From assembly GCA_965368585.1 (NCBI GenBank), contig CBDUNM010000082.1:1-21856 (forward strand): a stretch of 21,856 nucleotides of DNA. Reading direction: 5' to 3'. This DNA comes from JARRQB01 sp965368585 (GTDB taxonomy: Bacteria > Pseudomonadota > Gammaproteobacteria > Chromatiales > Chromatiaceae). Of the stretch, positions 7,079 to 14,378 are shown one piece after another (the stretch's first letter is position 1; the number at the start of each line of letters is the position of its first letter). The notes beneath the pieces were generated by a model, which saw nothing but the letters and a program-made list of their open reading frames with translations, searched no databases and was not told the DNA's origin. Both the position numbers and the translations under genes were made by a program.

Positions 7079-8950
7079 CTACTCGAAGTCTTTGACGGCG
7101 CGCCCCGCCATCGCGCTGTGGATACTGGCGTTCATGCGGCGCTCAACGTAGAACTCGCATTCGGCCTCGAGCGACTGTACGGCCGCTTTGATCGCCTCGG
7201 CATCTTCGCCTTCCGCAACCTGGGACAATCCGGCCAGCGCCGCTTCGATGCGAGCATGTTCTTCCGCATTTAGAAGGGCTTGACCGTCGGCATCGAGCGC
7301 CGCGCGCAACGCTTCGATCACGCGGCTGGCTTCGACCCGCTCCTCCGCCAACTGACGTGCCGATATGTCTTCCTCCGCATGTTCGATCGACGCATGCAGC
7401 ATGTCGGCAATCTCATTGTCGGTCAGGCCGTATGACGGTTTGACGGATACGCTCGCCGCGACACCCTGACTCCGCTCTTCCGCGACGACGCTCAAGAGTC
7501 CGTCAGCATCGACGCGAAAGCTCACCTGGATACGCGCGGCACCCGCGACCATGGGTGGAATGCCGCGCAACTCAAAGCGTGCCAACGACCGGCAATCGCG
7601 CACCATTTCACGCTCTCCCTGGACGACATGGATGGACATGGCCGCCTGGCCGTCCTTGAAGGTGGTGAACTCCTGCGCACGGGCGACGGGAATGGTCGTA
7701 TTGCGCGGAATGATCTTTTCCACCAGTTCGCCCATGGTCTCGATGCCCAACGACAATGGGATGACGTCGAGCAGCAACAACTCTTGGTCCGGTTTGTTGC
7801 CCGCGAGTACATCCGCTTGTATGGCGGCGCCGATGGCAACCACGCGATCCGGATCGATATCCACCAGGGGTTCGGTCGCGAAAAACTGCCCCACCCGTTC
7901 CCGGACCAGCGGCACCCGCGTCGACCCGCCGACCATGACCACTTCCCGGACGTCAGCGGCGCTCAACGCAGCATCGCGCAGCGCGCGGCGGCAAGCACTG
8001 ATCGTCCTAGTGACCAGAGGCTCCACCAAGGCATTGAAAGTCGAGCGCTCGAGCACACCCCGCCATTGTGAGCCGTCTTCTTTTTCAAGATCGATTTCGA
8101 CGCTTTCCTGCTCGGTCAGCGCTTCTTTGGCCGCACAGGCCTGTTGCATGAGCCGGCGCATCTGCCGGTGCCCGGCTTCGTCGGCGATTCCCGCCTGGCG
8201 CATCATCCACTCGGCCACGGCATGGTCGAAGTCATCTCCCCCCAGACTCGAGTCACCGCCGGTGGACAGCACCTCGAATACCCCCCGGTTGAGGCGCAAA
8301 ATCGAAATATCGAAGGTACCGCCACCGAGATCGAAGATGGCGTGGACGCCCTCGGCGTCACCATCCAAGCCATAGGCAACGGCAGCAGCGGTAGGCTCGT
8401 TGAGCAGACGGAACACGTTCAAGCCGGCCAACCGTGCAGCATCCTTGGTGGCCTGCCGCTGCGCGTCGTCGAAATACGCGGGCACGGTAATGACAACACC
8501 GGTCAACGGACCCCCCAAGGCCGTTTCCGCCCGATGCGTCAAATTGCGCAGAATCTCAGCGGACACCTCTATCGAGCTGACAGCACCCGCTACGGTGCGA
8601 ATACGCGGTACCGCGCTGTCGACTTCGACGAATTCATACGGCAGCCGATCACCAAGAGATCTGAGGTCTGAAACGCCTCGCCCGATCAAGCGCTTGACCG
8701 AAGCAATTGTGTTCAAAGGATCCGTTAACGCGGCCTGTTTCGCATCAGATCCGACGACCGGCCCGTTTTCGGTATATCTGACGACCGACGGCAACAGATG
8801 TTCGCCCCGGGCATCGGGTAACGTCTCGGCCTGGCCGCTGCGCACGGTCGCCACCAGGGAATTGGTCGTACCCAGGTCGATACCCGCTGCCAATTTACGT
8901 TCATGCGGCGCCGTCGACTGACCCGGTTCGGCAATCTGTAACAACGCCAT
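7079..8950 (-). CDS. hscA: Fe-S protein assembly chaperone HscA
   Basis: The 623-residue specialised Hsp70 binds the LPPVK motif of IscU and uses ATP hydrolysis, stimulated by HscB, to help transfer clusters to target proteins. Hsp70 landmarks are in order: phosphate-binding loop GIDLGTTNS (from about residue 23), NEPTAAAVAYG, FDLGGGTFDIS, and VVMVGGSTRVPLV. A substrate-binding domain and a helical lid ending in ERRMNASIHSAMAG follow. The start ATG (8950-8948) shares one base with the hscB TGA, so translation is coupled. HscA rather than DnaK is indicated by context, length and the truncated tail without the EEVDKK-like end. Confidence 0.96.
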   Translation of the reverse strand: MALLQIAEPGQSTAPHERKLAAGIDLGTTNSLVATVRSGQAETLPDARGEHLLPSVVRYTENGPVVGSDAKQAALTDPLNTIASVKRLIGRGVSDLRSLGDRLPYEFVEVDSAVPRIRTVAGAVSSIEVSAEILRNLTHRAETALGGPLTGVVITVPAYFDDAQRQATKDAARLAGLNVFRLLNEPTAAAVAYGLDGDAEGVHAIFDLGGGTFDISILRLNRGVFEVLSTGGDSSLGGDDFDHAVAEWMMRQAGIADEAGHRQMRRLMQQACAAKEALTEQESVEIDLEKEDGSQWRGVLERSTFNALVEPLVTRTISACRRALRDAALSAADVREVVMVGGSTRVPLVRERVGQFFATEPLVDIDPDRVVAIGAAIQADVLAGNKPDQELLLLDVIPLSLGIETMGELVEKIIPRNTTIPVARAQEFTTFKDGQAAMSIHVVQGEREMVRDCRSLARFELRGIPPMVAGAARIQVSFRVDADGLLSVVAEERSQGVAASVSVKPSYGLTDNEIADMLHASIEHAEEDISARQLAEERVEASRVIEALRAALDADGQALLNAEEHARIEAALAGLSQVAEGEDAEAIKAAVQSLEAECEFYVERRMNASIHSAMAGRAVKDFE

Positions 8951-9534
8951 CAGAGTGTCTCTTCCAATTCGGCTTCCAACTGTTCCGCCTCACTGTGCAG
9001 TTTGTTGAGAAACTGCAGTTTGCCGACCGAATCCCGGGCCGCTTCCAGTTGCGCCGCGGAACCGTCTTCGAACTGTACGGCCAGGCGGGCGGTGATGGCC
9101 TTTATCATGCTCGCTATACGGTCCAACAGGGTCTCCAGCGCCGCCATGGGATCGGGTTCGGCCTTGATTTCAGCCAGCGCCTGGCGCAGTTCCATTTGTT
9201 CCATCAGAAAGGCCGCGTCCTGCCCGGTGCCGTGTCCCGATGCTGTGTCCTGCCCCAGCAGCAGGGACAGCAGGTAAATGGCACGGCGTTGCGGATCCTT
9301 GAGGGTTTCAAATGCCTCATTGATCTGAGTCGCATACTGCAGTGACATGCGGCGCTCCTGGGCGCTGCCGTTCGCGTAACGGTCGGGATGGACGATCTTT
9401 TGCAGGTCACGGTACCGCTCGGTCAGTGAATCCGTATCCACCAGGAAGCCAACCGACAAACCAAACAATTCGAAGTGGTTTTTTGAAAAATCGAACACGC
9501 TTGTTAACCCAGAACCGGCCGTCGACCGCTCCAC
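8950..9534 (-). CDS. hscB: Co-chaperone HscB (J-domain)
   Basis: HscB brings IscU to HscA and stimulates its ATPase. The J-domain carries HPD at residues 49-51 (QKIVHPDRYANGS). The C-terminal three-helix bundle contains FLMEQMELRQALAEI and LQFLNKLHSEAEQLE, both typical of HscB. The listed GTG start (9534) gives 194 residues, about 20 longer than E. coli HscB. No strong Shine-Dalgarno precedes it, and a second GTG at 9498 (before FDFSKNHFELFGL) fits the family N-terminus better; the start is uncertain. The stop overlaps the hscA start by one base. Unusually, nearly 300 bases separate it from iscA. Confidence 0.94.
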   Translation of the reverse strand: MERSTAGSGLTSVFDFSKNHFELFGLSVGFLVDTDSLTERYRDLQKIVHPDRYANGSAQERRMSLQYATQINEAFETLKDPQRRAIYLLSLLLGQDTASGHGTGQDAAFLMEQMELRQALAEIKAEPDPMAALETLLDRIASMIKAITARLAVQFEDGSAAQLEAARDSVGKLQFLNKLHSEAEQLEAELEETL

Positions 9535-9832
9535 ATTGAGTCCAAGTCACTGAGCAACATAACATTCATCGCAAAATTGATGTTCACCGCTTGGGCTGAC
9601 CCGCTACGGCGCCCGTTGCCGGTCCGCTATGGCCCGAGAGCTACTTTCAAGCTCGCCCGCGAGATCCCCTAATTCTGCCCTCGCAACCGATCGGCTTGAG
9701 CGTGCCATACCGTTCGGGATCGGCACGAATCGAATCGACTATCGATTGAATTGTCCCGACCGCCCGGCGTGGTCTAACGCAACAAGCCCGGCGCTGCGCA
9801 CCAGGCTTGTCCGGTCCAGCATCGATCCCCCG
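9535..9832. other. Gap inside the isc locus between iscA and hscB
   Basis: These 298 bases hold no credible gene. On the minus strand, just after iscA, there is a terminator-like stem (9782-9810). A second stem CGTGCC/GGCACG is at 9701-9706 and 9722-9727. No promoter for hscB with good hexamers was seen. Confidence 0.6.
9782..9810 (-). terminator. Terminator-like hairpin after iscA, without a U tract
   Basis: ACAAGCC (9782-9788) pairs with GGCTTGT (9804-9810), a perfect 7-bp stem, 23 bases after the iscA stop. The bases that follow on the minus strand (TGCGTTAG) are not a U run, so termination would be partial at best. It may attenuate transcription into hscBA or protect the 3' end of iscRSUA mRNA. 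Confidence 0.4.
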
Positions 9833-10156
9833 CTACACGGTGAAGCTTTCGCCGCAACCGCATTCGTCTTTGACGTTCGGGTTGTTGAACTTGAATCCTT
9901 CGTTCAACCCGTCTTTACCGTAATCGAGCTCGGTACCTTCCAGGTAGACCAGGCTTTTCCTATCGACGATGATTTTAACACCGCGGTCCTCGAAAACCTC
10001 GTCCGATTCATCGAGTTCATCGACGAATTCGAGAACATAGGCCATGCCTGAGCAACCCGACGTCCTGACGCCCAGTCGCACACCCACACCCCTACCGCGG
10101 GATGCCAAAAACGTCCGGACCCGATCGGCCGCCGGCTCAGTGAGAGTAACGCCCAT
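9833..10156 (-). CDS. iscA: Iron-sulfur cluster assembly protein IscA (A-type carrier)
   Basis: A-type carriers hold iron or an Fe-S cluster and pass it to apo-proteins. The 107 residues match E. coli IscA in length, and the three conserved cysteines are at the same positions: Cys35 (RTSGCSGMAY), Cys99 and Cys101 (ECGCGESF). It starts 15 bases after iscU. The following hscB is detached by about 300 bases, unlike the usual tight arrangement. Confidence 0.96.
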   Translation of the reverse strand: MGVTLTEPAADRVRTFLASRGRGVGVRLGVRTSGCSGMAYVLEFVDELDESDEVFEDRGVKIIVDRKSLVYLEGTELDYGKDGLNEGFKFNNPNVKDECGCGESFTV

Positions 10157-10171
10157 CTTAAGAACGCTCGT

Positions 10172-10576
10172 TCACGCCGCGTCGCTGCGGGACTTGGCCT
10201 GTTGTTTTTCCGAGATATCCTTTACCGCGGCCTTGATGGCGTCTTCGGCCAGTACCGAGCAATGCACCTTCACGGGCGGCAGCGCCAACTCGTCGGCAAT
10301 TTCCTGATTTTTGATCTGCATGGCTTCGTCGAGTGTTTTGCCCTTGACCCATTCGGTCAACAGCGAACTCGACGCAATGGCGGAACCACAGCCGTAGGTT
10401 TTGAATTTCGCGTCCTCAATAATGCCCTGGTCGTTGACCTGTATCTGCAAACGCATGACATCGCCGCACGCAGGTGCGCCGACCATGCCGGTGCCGACAT
10501 TTTGCGCGTCTTTATCCAGAACACCGACGTTGCGCGGATTCTCGTAATGATCGATCACTTTGTCGCTGTATGCCAT
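10172..10576 (-). CDS. iscU: Fe-S cluster scaffold IscU
   Basis: IscU is the scaffold on which IscS-derived sulfur and iron are assembled into a [2Fe-2S] cluster. The 134 residues carry the ligands Cys37, Asp39, Cys63, His105 and Cys106 at the E. coli positions. The LPPVK motif (99-103) recognised by HscA is intact. The C-terminus has a short extra tail (KQQAKSRSDAA). The mRNA before the ATG reads GAGGTAATAGGAA, a workable ribosome-binding site immediately after the 26-base hairpin separating it from iscS. Confidence 0.98.
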   Translation of the reverse strand: MAYSDKVIDHYENPRNVGVLDKDAQNVGTGMVGAPACGDVMRLQIQVNDQGIIEDAKFKTYGCGSAIASSSLLTEWVKGKTLDEAMQIKNQEIADELALPPVKVHCSVLAEDAIKAAVKDISEKQQAKSRSDAA

Positions 10577-10594
10577 TTCCTATTACCTCTCATG

Positions 10595-10620
10595 CTTAAG
10601 AGAAGTTTACTCCTCTTAAG
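10595..10620 (-). promoter_or_regulatory. Strong hairpin between iscS and iscU
   Basis: CTTAAGAG (10595-10602) and CTCTTAAG (10613-10620) are perfect reverse complements. In the minus-strand mRNA the stem extends inward through a G-U pair and two more pairs to 11 pairs with a UAAA loop. It lies 18 bases before the iscU start, just before its Shine-Dalgarno, and 19 bases after the iscS stop. It may act as an RNA-processing or stability element that sets different IscS and IscU levels. There is no U tract, so it is not a standard terminator. Confidence 0.6.
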
Positions 10621-10639
10621 GCGATTTTATCGAATTCGT

Positions 10640-11854
10640 CTAGTGGGCCGCCCACTGCACCTTACTCAGATCCACGCCTTCTTTGTACATGTCCCACAAC
10701 GGGCTGAGTTCGCGCAGACGCGCCACCTGATCACGCACGGTATCGAGGACATAATCCACTTCTTCCTCGGTGGTGAAACGACCCATCGTGAAGCGGATGG
10801 AACTGTGCGCCAGCTCGTCGTTACGCCCGAGCGCGCGCAGCACGTAGCTCGGCTCAAGGCTGGCGGAGGTGCAGGCCGAACCGGAACTGACAGCCATGTC
10901 CTTCAGCGCCATGATCAAACTCTCACCTTCGACGTAATTGAACGAAATATTCAGATTACCCGCGATGCGCCGCTCGAAATCGCCGTTCAGGTAGACCTCC
11001 TCCATGTCTTTCAATCCGTCCCACAGACGGCTGCGCAAAGCAGTCAGGCGCTCGGTCTCGGCCGCCATCTCTTCCCTGGCGATGCGAAACGCCTCGCCCA
11101 TGCCGACGATCTGGTGCGTCGGCAAGGTGCCCGAACGCATTCCCCGCTCGTGACCACCCCCGTGCATCTGCGCCTCGATACGCACCCGGGGCTTGCGTCG
11201 CACGTACAGGGCCCCGATGCCTTTCGGGCCGTAAATTTTGTGCGCGGAAAAACTCATCAGGTCGACCTTAAGACTGGCGAGATCAATAGGCTCCTTGCCG
11301 GGTGACTGGGCCGCGTCGACGTGGAACAACACCCCACGGTCGCGGCAGATTTCACCGATCGCGGCGATATCCTGAATGACGCCGATTTCGTTGTTGACGT
11401 GCATCACCGAGGCCAAGATGGTGTCACCACGCAGCGCCGCGGCGAACATGTCGAGATCGACAAGACCGCTTTCCGCGACGTCCAGGTAGGTCACCTCAAA
11501 GCCTTCGCGCTCGAGTTGGCGGCAGGTATCCAGCACCGCCTTATGCTCCGTCTTCACCGTGACGATATGCTTGCCTTTCTTTTGGTAAAAGTGGGCCGCT
11601 CCCTTGATCGCAAGATTGTCCGATTCGGTCGCGCCGCTCGTCCAGACGATCTCCTTGGGATCGGCATTCACCAAGGCGGCAACGGCCTCGCGCGCCTCCT
11701 CCACCGCCTTTTCCGCCTGCCAGCCGAAAGAGTGGCTGCGCGACGCTGGGTTGCCGAACGTCCCGTCCGGGGTCAGACAAGCGCACATCGCTTCGGCGAC
11801 GCGCGGATCAACGGGCGTGGTAGCCGAGTAGTCAAGGTAAATCGGAAATTTCAT
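10640..11854 (-). CDS. iscS: Cysteine desulfurase IscS
   Basis: IscS is a PLP enzyme that converts cysteine to alanine and passes the persulfide sulfur to IscU, and also to tRNA thiolation. The 404 residues equal E. coli IscS. His104, the PLP lysine Lys206 (SFSAHKIYGPKG) and the persulfide cysteine Cys328 (SSGSACTSASLEPSYVL) occupy the same positions. The C-terminal end (LSKVQWAAH) is the IscU-binding tail. The gene follows iscR by 28 bases and precedes iscU by 63. Confidence 0.98.
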   Translation of the reverse strand: MKFPIYLDYSATTPVDPRVAEAMCACLTPDGTFGNPASRSHSFGWQAEKAVEEAREAVAALVNADPKEIVWTSGATESDNLAIKGAAHFYQKKGKHIVTVKTEHKAVLDTCRQLEREGFEVTYLDVAESGLVDLDMFAAALRGDTILASVMHVNNEIGVIQDIAAIGEICRDRGVLFHVDAAQSPGKEPIDLASLKVDLMSFSAHKIYGPKGIGALYVRRKPRVRIEAQMHGGGHERGMRSGTLPTHQIVGMGEAFRIAREEMAAETERLTALRSRLWDGLKDMEEVYLNGDFERRIAGNLNISFNYVEGESLIMALKDMAVSSGSACTSASLEPSYVLRALGRNDELAHSSIRFTMGRFTTEEEVDYVLDTVRDQVARLRELSPLWDMYKEGVDLSKVQWAAH

Positions 11855-11882
11855 TACGTACGATCTCTACAGCAATGGTTAT

Positions 11883-12377
11883 TCATGCGCTGGCGCGCGA
11901 CACCAGCCCGCCCAAGTCGTCGACACCCGGTTCGTCAGGGGAATCGATATCTTGCCGTGCCGCCACCTCGATGACACCGCGCCGCTTCATCAAGTCGTGC
12001 AAACTGATCTCGTCAAGGTAATCGTGGATGCGACGGCTGAGGTCCTGCCACAGATCGTGAGTCAGGCAGCGTTGGTTGTTGTGGCAGTTGTGCGCACCCC
12101 CGCAGCGGGTGGTGTCGACGTTCTCGTCGACCGCCGTAATGACCTCCGCCACGCATATCTCGGCTGCCTGTCGCCCGAGCGTGTAACCTCCCCCGGGACC
12201 GCGCACGCTGGATACCAGTTCGCGTTTGCGCAGCCGGGAGAACAACTGCTCGAGATACGAGAGGGAAATCCCCTGTCGCTGGGCGATAGCGGAGAGGGTA
12301 ATCGGCCCCTCGCCGTAGTGAATCGCCAGATCCAGCATGGCGGTGACGGCATATCGGCCTTTGGTGGTCAGTCGCAC
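11883..12377 (-). CDS. iscR: Fe-S cluster-sensing transcriptional regulator IscR
   Basis: IscR is an Rrf2-family winged-helix regulator that, with a [2Fe-2S] cluster, represses the isc operon. I chose the GTG at 12377-12375, giving 164 residues. It yields MRLTTKGRYAVTAMLD as in E. coli, has GGAG nine bases upstream, and places the ligands Cys92, Cys98, Cys104 and His107, and Glu43, exactly at the E. coli numbers. A longer TTG-started frame (12419) would run through the promoter and is rejected. The recognition helix contains SLSYLEQLFSRLRK. Its likely operator lies just upstream (12418-12442). Confidence 0.97.
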   Translation of the reverse strand: MRLTTKGRYAVTAMLDLAIHYGEGPITLSAIAQRQGISLSYLEQLFSRLRKRELVSSVRGPGGGYTLGRQAAEICVAEVITAVDENVDTTRCGGAHNCHNNQRCLTHDLWQDLSRRIHDYLDEISLHDLMKRRGVIEVAARQDIDSPDEPGVDDLGGLVSRASA

Positions 12378-12410
12378 AGTAGTTCGCTCCGGCGCCTCAA
12401 GACGCCAGAA

Positions 12411-12438
12411 ACTATACAATGCCTACTAATTTAGTCAA
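12411..12438 (-). promoter_or_regulatory. Promoter of the isc operon
   Basis: On the minus strand a -35 box TTGACT (12433-12438) and a -10 box TATAGT (12411-12416) are separated by 16 bases. Transcription would begin near 12404, about 27 bases before the iscR GTG. The -35 box lies inside the IscR site, so bound IscR should block RNA polymerase. Confidence 0.75.
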
Positions 12439-12442
12439 GTAT
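12418..12442 (-). promoter_or_regulatory. IscR type 1 operator
   Basis: Read on the minus strand, the site begins ATACTTGACTAAATTAGT and ends AGGCATT. Compared by eye with the E. coli type 1 consensus ATASYYGACTRWWWYAGT plus CRRSTAT, 22 of 25 positions agree, including both GACT/AGT half-site cores. It overlaps the -35 box of the iscR promoter, as in E. coli, so holo-IscR should repress its own operon. The match was made from the remembered consensus without a scoring tool. Confidence 0.75.
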
Positions 12443-12447
12443 TATCG

Positions 12448-12461
12448 ACCACTCGCGTGGT
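12448..12461 (-). repeat. Small GNRA hairpin after cysE
   Basis: ACCAC (12448-12452) pairs with GTGGT (12457-12461); on the minus strand the loop reads GCGA, a stable GNRA tetraloop. It directly follows the cysE stop and precedes the iscR promoter. No U tract follows, so it may only stabilise the cysE mRNA end. Confidence 0.4.
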
Positions 12462-13259
12462 TCAGTCTTTATCTGGGGAATCACCATCATCCATATGAAT
12501 TCTATGTAATTCTTCGGCGGTGGAAACGATTTCGCAGGAATCTATATCCGGCAACTCCTCCGTCGAGTCGGGATATCCGAGTTCTTTCAACGCTTCGCAC
12601 ATACGCTGCATTTTCGTATCCATGACGTGGATGTGATCGAGCATGCAGTTAATGGCGTGTGCCACGGGGTCCGGCGCGTCATTGGTCGCGCCATAGGCGT
12701 CAAAGCCCATCTTGCTCGCCATCTTTTCCCGGTGCTCCTCGGGACGCTTTCCCTCGATCAGTTTGCCGGGTACCCCGATCACGGTCGCGCCCGCGGGCAC
12801 GTTCTTGACCACCACCGCATTGGATCCGATGCGTGCGCCGTCGGCTACGTCGATGGGGCCCAGTACCTTGGCGCCGGCGCCGACCACCACGTCATTCCCG
12901 AGGGTCGGATGCCGTTTACCCTTTTGCCAGCTGGTGCCGCCCAGGGTCACCCCATGGTACAGCGTACAATCGTCGCCGATCACGGCCGTTTCTCCAATGA
13001 CCACGCCCATGCCGTGATCGATGAAGAAGCGTCGACCAATCCTGGCGCCAGGGTGAATTTCGATGCCGGTGATGAGACGCGCCACGTTCGACAGGACCCT
13101 TGCCAGCCACTTCAAATTACTCCGCCATAGCGCATGCGCGCCGCGATGCATCATGACCGCATGCACCCCCGGGTAGGTAGTCATCACCTCCCAGGTCGTG
13201 CGCGCCGCCGGATCTCTTTCGAATACCGCCTGGATATCCTCGCGGATACGCTCAAACAT
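12462..13259 (-). CDS. cysE: Serine O-acetyltransferase
   Basis: CysE acetylates serine with acetyl-CoA to give O-acetylserine, the carbon skeleton for cysteine. The 265-residue protein has an N-terminal helical region, then the left-handed hexapeptide repeat domain (about 65-170) with IDHGMGVVIGETAVIG, LYHGVTLGGTSW and VPAGATVIGVPGKL. A C-terminal extension of about 95 residues, acidic at its end, is typical of the isc-linked CysE group. The position immediately upstream of iscR suggests it feeds cysteine to IscS, although iscR has its own promoter. ATG start; leader GGTG is a modest ribosome-binding site. Confidence 0.95.
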   Translation of the reverse strand: MFERIREDIQAVFERDPAARTTWEVMTTYPGVHAVMMHRGAHALWRSNLKWLARVLSNVARLITGIEIHPGARIGRRFFIDHGMGVVIGETAVIGDDCTLYHGVTLGGTSWQKGKRHPTLGNDVVVGAGAKVLGPIDVADGARIGSNAVVVKNVPAGATVIGVPGKLIEGKRPEEHREKMASKMGFDAYGATNDAPDPVAHAINCMLDHIHVMDTKMQRMCEALKELGYPDSTEELPDIDSCEIVSTAEELHRIHMDDGDSPDKD

Positions 13260-13351
13260 TTTTACACCTGAAGTTAAGTGTGAATCTAGTTCGAGACAAG
13301 ATTAGCGTACCGCGCGAATCAAAAGCATTCTTTTTCCCGTCCGCAACGCGG

Positions 13352-13382
13352 TGCGTATTGCGCTACTCGACGGCAATACGCA
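13352..13382. repeat. 10-bp perfect hairpin between trmJ and cysE
   Basis: TGCGTATTGC (13352-13361) pairs with GCAATACGCA (13373-13382) around an 11-base loop. It lies 56 bases after trmJ and about 93 before the cysE start. A smaller CCGC/GCGG stem (13341-13351) sits beside it. The bases that follow are not U-rich, so the role is open: trmJ transcript end or cysE leader structure. Confidence 0.5.
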
Positions 13383-13437
13383 GTGTCACGAATGGTTCGC
13401 CCGGTGCCCCCGGCCACCGAATGTCGGCCAGTTTCAT

Positions 13438-14169
13438 TCAACGCCGCATGGATTTGCGTCCCTGCGCTGCGCTGAGTATGCCTCGGAGAATATTCACATC
13501 CTTGGGGTCGAGTTCCGCGCGGTGAAACAATCGCCGCAGCCGACGCATCAGCTTCACGGAACGCTGCGGGTCGGTAAAGCCGATATCGCCGAGCGTCTGG
13601 AGCAGATGCTCGAACAGACCTTGCATCTGCTCTGCTGTGGCCCGTTCGTCGCGCGCATCCGACATTGCCCCTGGGGCCGAGTATGCCGTGCTCGCGGCAT
13701 AAATTTCATAAGTCACCACCTGCACCGCCATGGCGATATTCAGCGAACTGTAGGCCGGATTGGAGGGGATGTTGACCAGGTAGCGGCAGCGCGCCAGTTC
13801 GTCATTGGTCAAACCGGCCTTTTCGCGGCCGAACACCACCGCCACGGACGCGCTGTACGCCGCACGCAGCACGGCTTGCGCACACGGCTTGGGTTCCAAC
13901 TGAGGCCATTCGACCCTGCGTAACCGCGCGCTGGCGCCCACTACCAGCTCACAGTCGGCAATTGCGGCATCCAGATCCCCGACGACACGCGTGTGCTGCA
14001 GGATTTCATCGGCGCCGGAGGCCCGCGCCGTCGCCTCCGCGCTGGGAAACACCTTGGGCCGAACCAGCACCAACTGCGACAGGCACATGTTCTTCATCGC
14101 GCGCGCTACCGCACCGATGTTTCCCGGATGCGAGGTCTCGACCAGTACGACACGGATATTCTGCAGCAT
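13438..14169 (-). CDS. trmJ: tRNA (cytidine/uridine-2'-O-)-methyltransferase TrmJ
   Basis: TrmJ is a SPOUT-class enzyme that methylates the ribose of nucleotide 32 in the anticodon loop of several tRNAs. The start at ATG 14169 gives 243 residues and MLQNIRVVLVETSHPGNIGAVARAMK, matching the family N-terminus; an upstream GTG (14196) would add nine unrelated residues. The knot signatures VVFGREKAGLTNDEL and IPSNPAYSSLNIAMAVQ are present near residues 110 and 135. A basic C-terminal helical domain (RSVKLMRRLRRLFHRAEL) follows. It is divergent from suhB, an arrangement shared with E. coli. Confidence 0.95.
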   Translation of the reverse strand: MLQNIRVVLVETSHPGNIGAVARAMKNMCLSQLVLVRPKVFPSAEATARASGADEILQHTRVVGDLDAAIADCELVVGASARLRRVEWPQLEPKPCAQAVLRAAYSASVAVVFGREKAGLTNDELARCRYLVNIPSNPAYSSLNIAMAVQVVTYEIYAASTAYSAPGAMSDARDERATAEQMQGLFEHLLQTLGDIGFTDPQRSVKLMRRLRRLFHRAELDPKDVNILRGILSAAQGRKSMRR

Positions 14170-14378
14170 GACGCGCGCAAGGTTACGGCAGTTCACCCCG
14201 CAATGTCACCGCTTGGCGCTTTGATCGTGCCTAAGAACGCAGCATATCAACCGGCTTGCTCTCCGTACGCGGCGCGATGCAATACGGCCCACGGCCGCGT
14301 GCTACGCCGCCGGGAGGAGACGCGACCGCATCCTTTTCCCTTTCGCCCGGCACAGTCATCCGTTATTCTTCGCGCGCC

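Noticed and set aside
7551..8375. Long plus-strand open frame opposite hscA
   Set aside because: It mirrors the conserved HscA coding frame, is rich in Ser/Arg/Thr and has no family resemblance.
10202..11305. Long plus-strand open frame opposite iscU and iscS
   Set aside because: It covers two highly conserved minus-strand genes and their spacer; it is an antisense shadow.
12378..12419. N-terminal extension of IscR from a TTG at 12419
   Set aside because: It would run through the -10 region of the promoter, has no similarity to IscR, and the GTG at 12377 gives exact E. coli residue numbers for the cluster ligands.
13271..13299. Promoter hexamers TTGTCT and TAACTT (17 bases apart) before cysE
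   Set aside because: Transcription would start at the ribosome-binding site itself, leaving almost no leader.
14256..14378. Longer SuhB beginning at 14256
   Set aside because: The extra 41 residues are Arg/Pro-rich and unlike SuhB; the ATG at 14379 gives the standard length.
14350..14378. Weak -35/-10 pair (TTTCGC, TATTCT) just before suhB
   Set aside because: The -35 match is poor and the implied start lies at the ATG; not strong enough to call.
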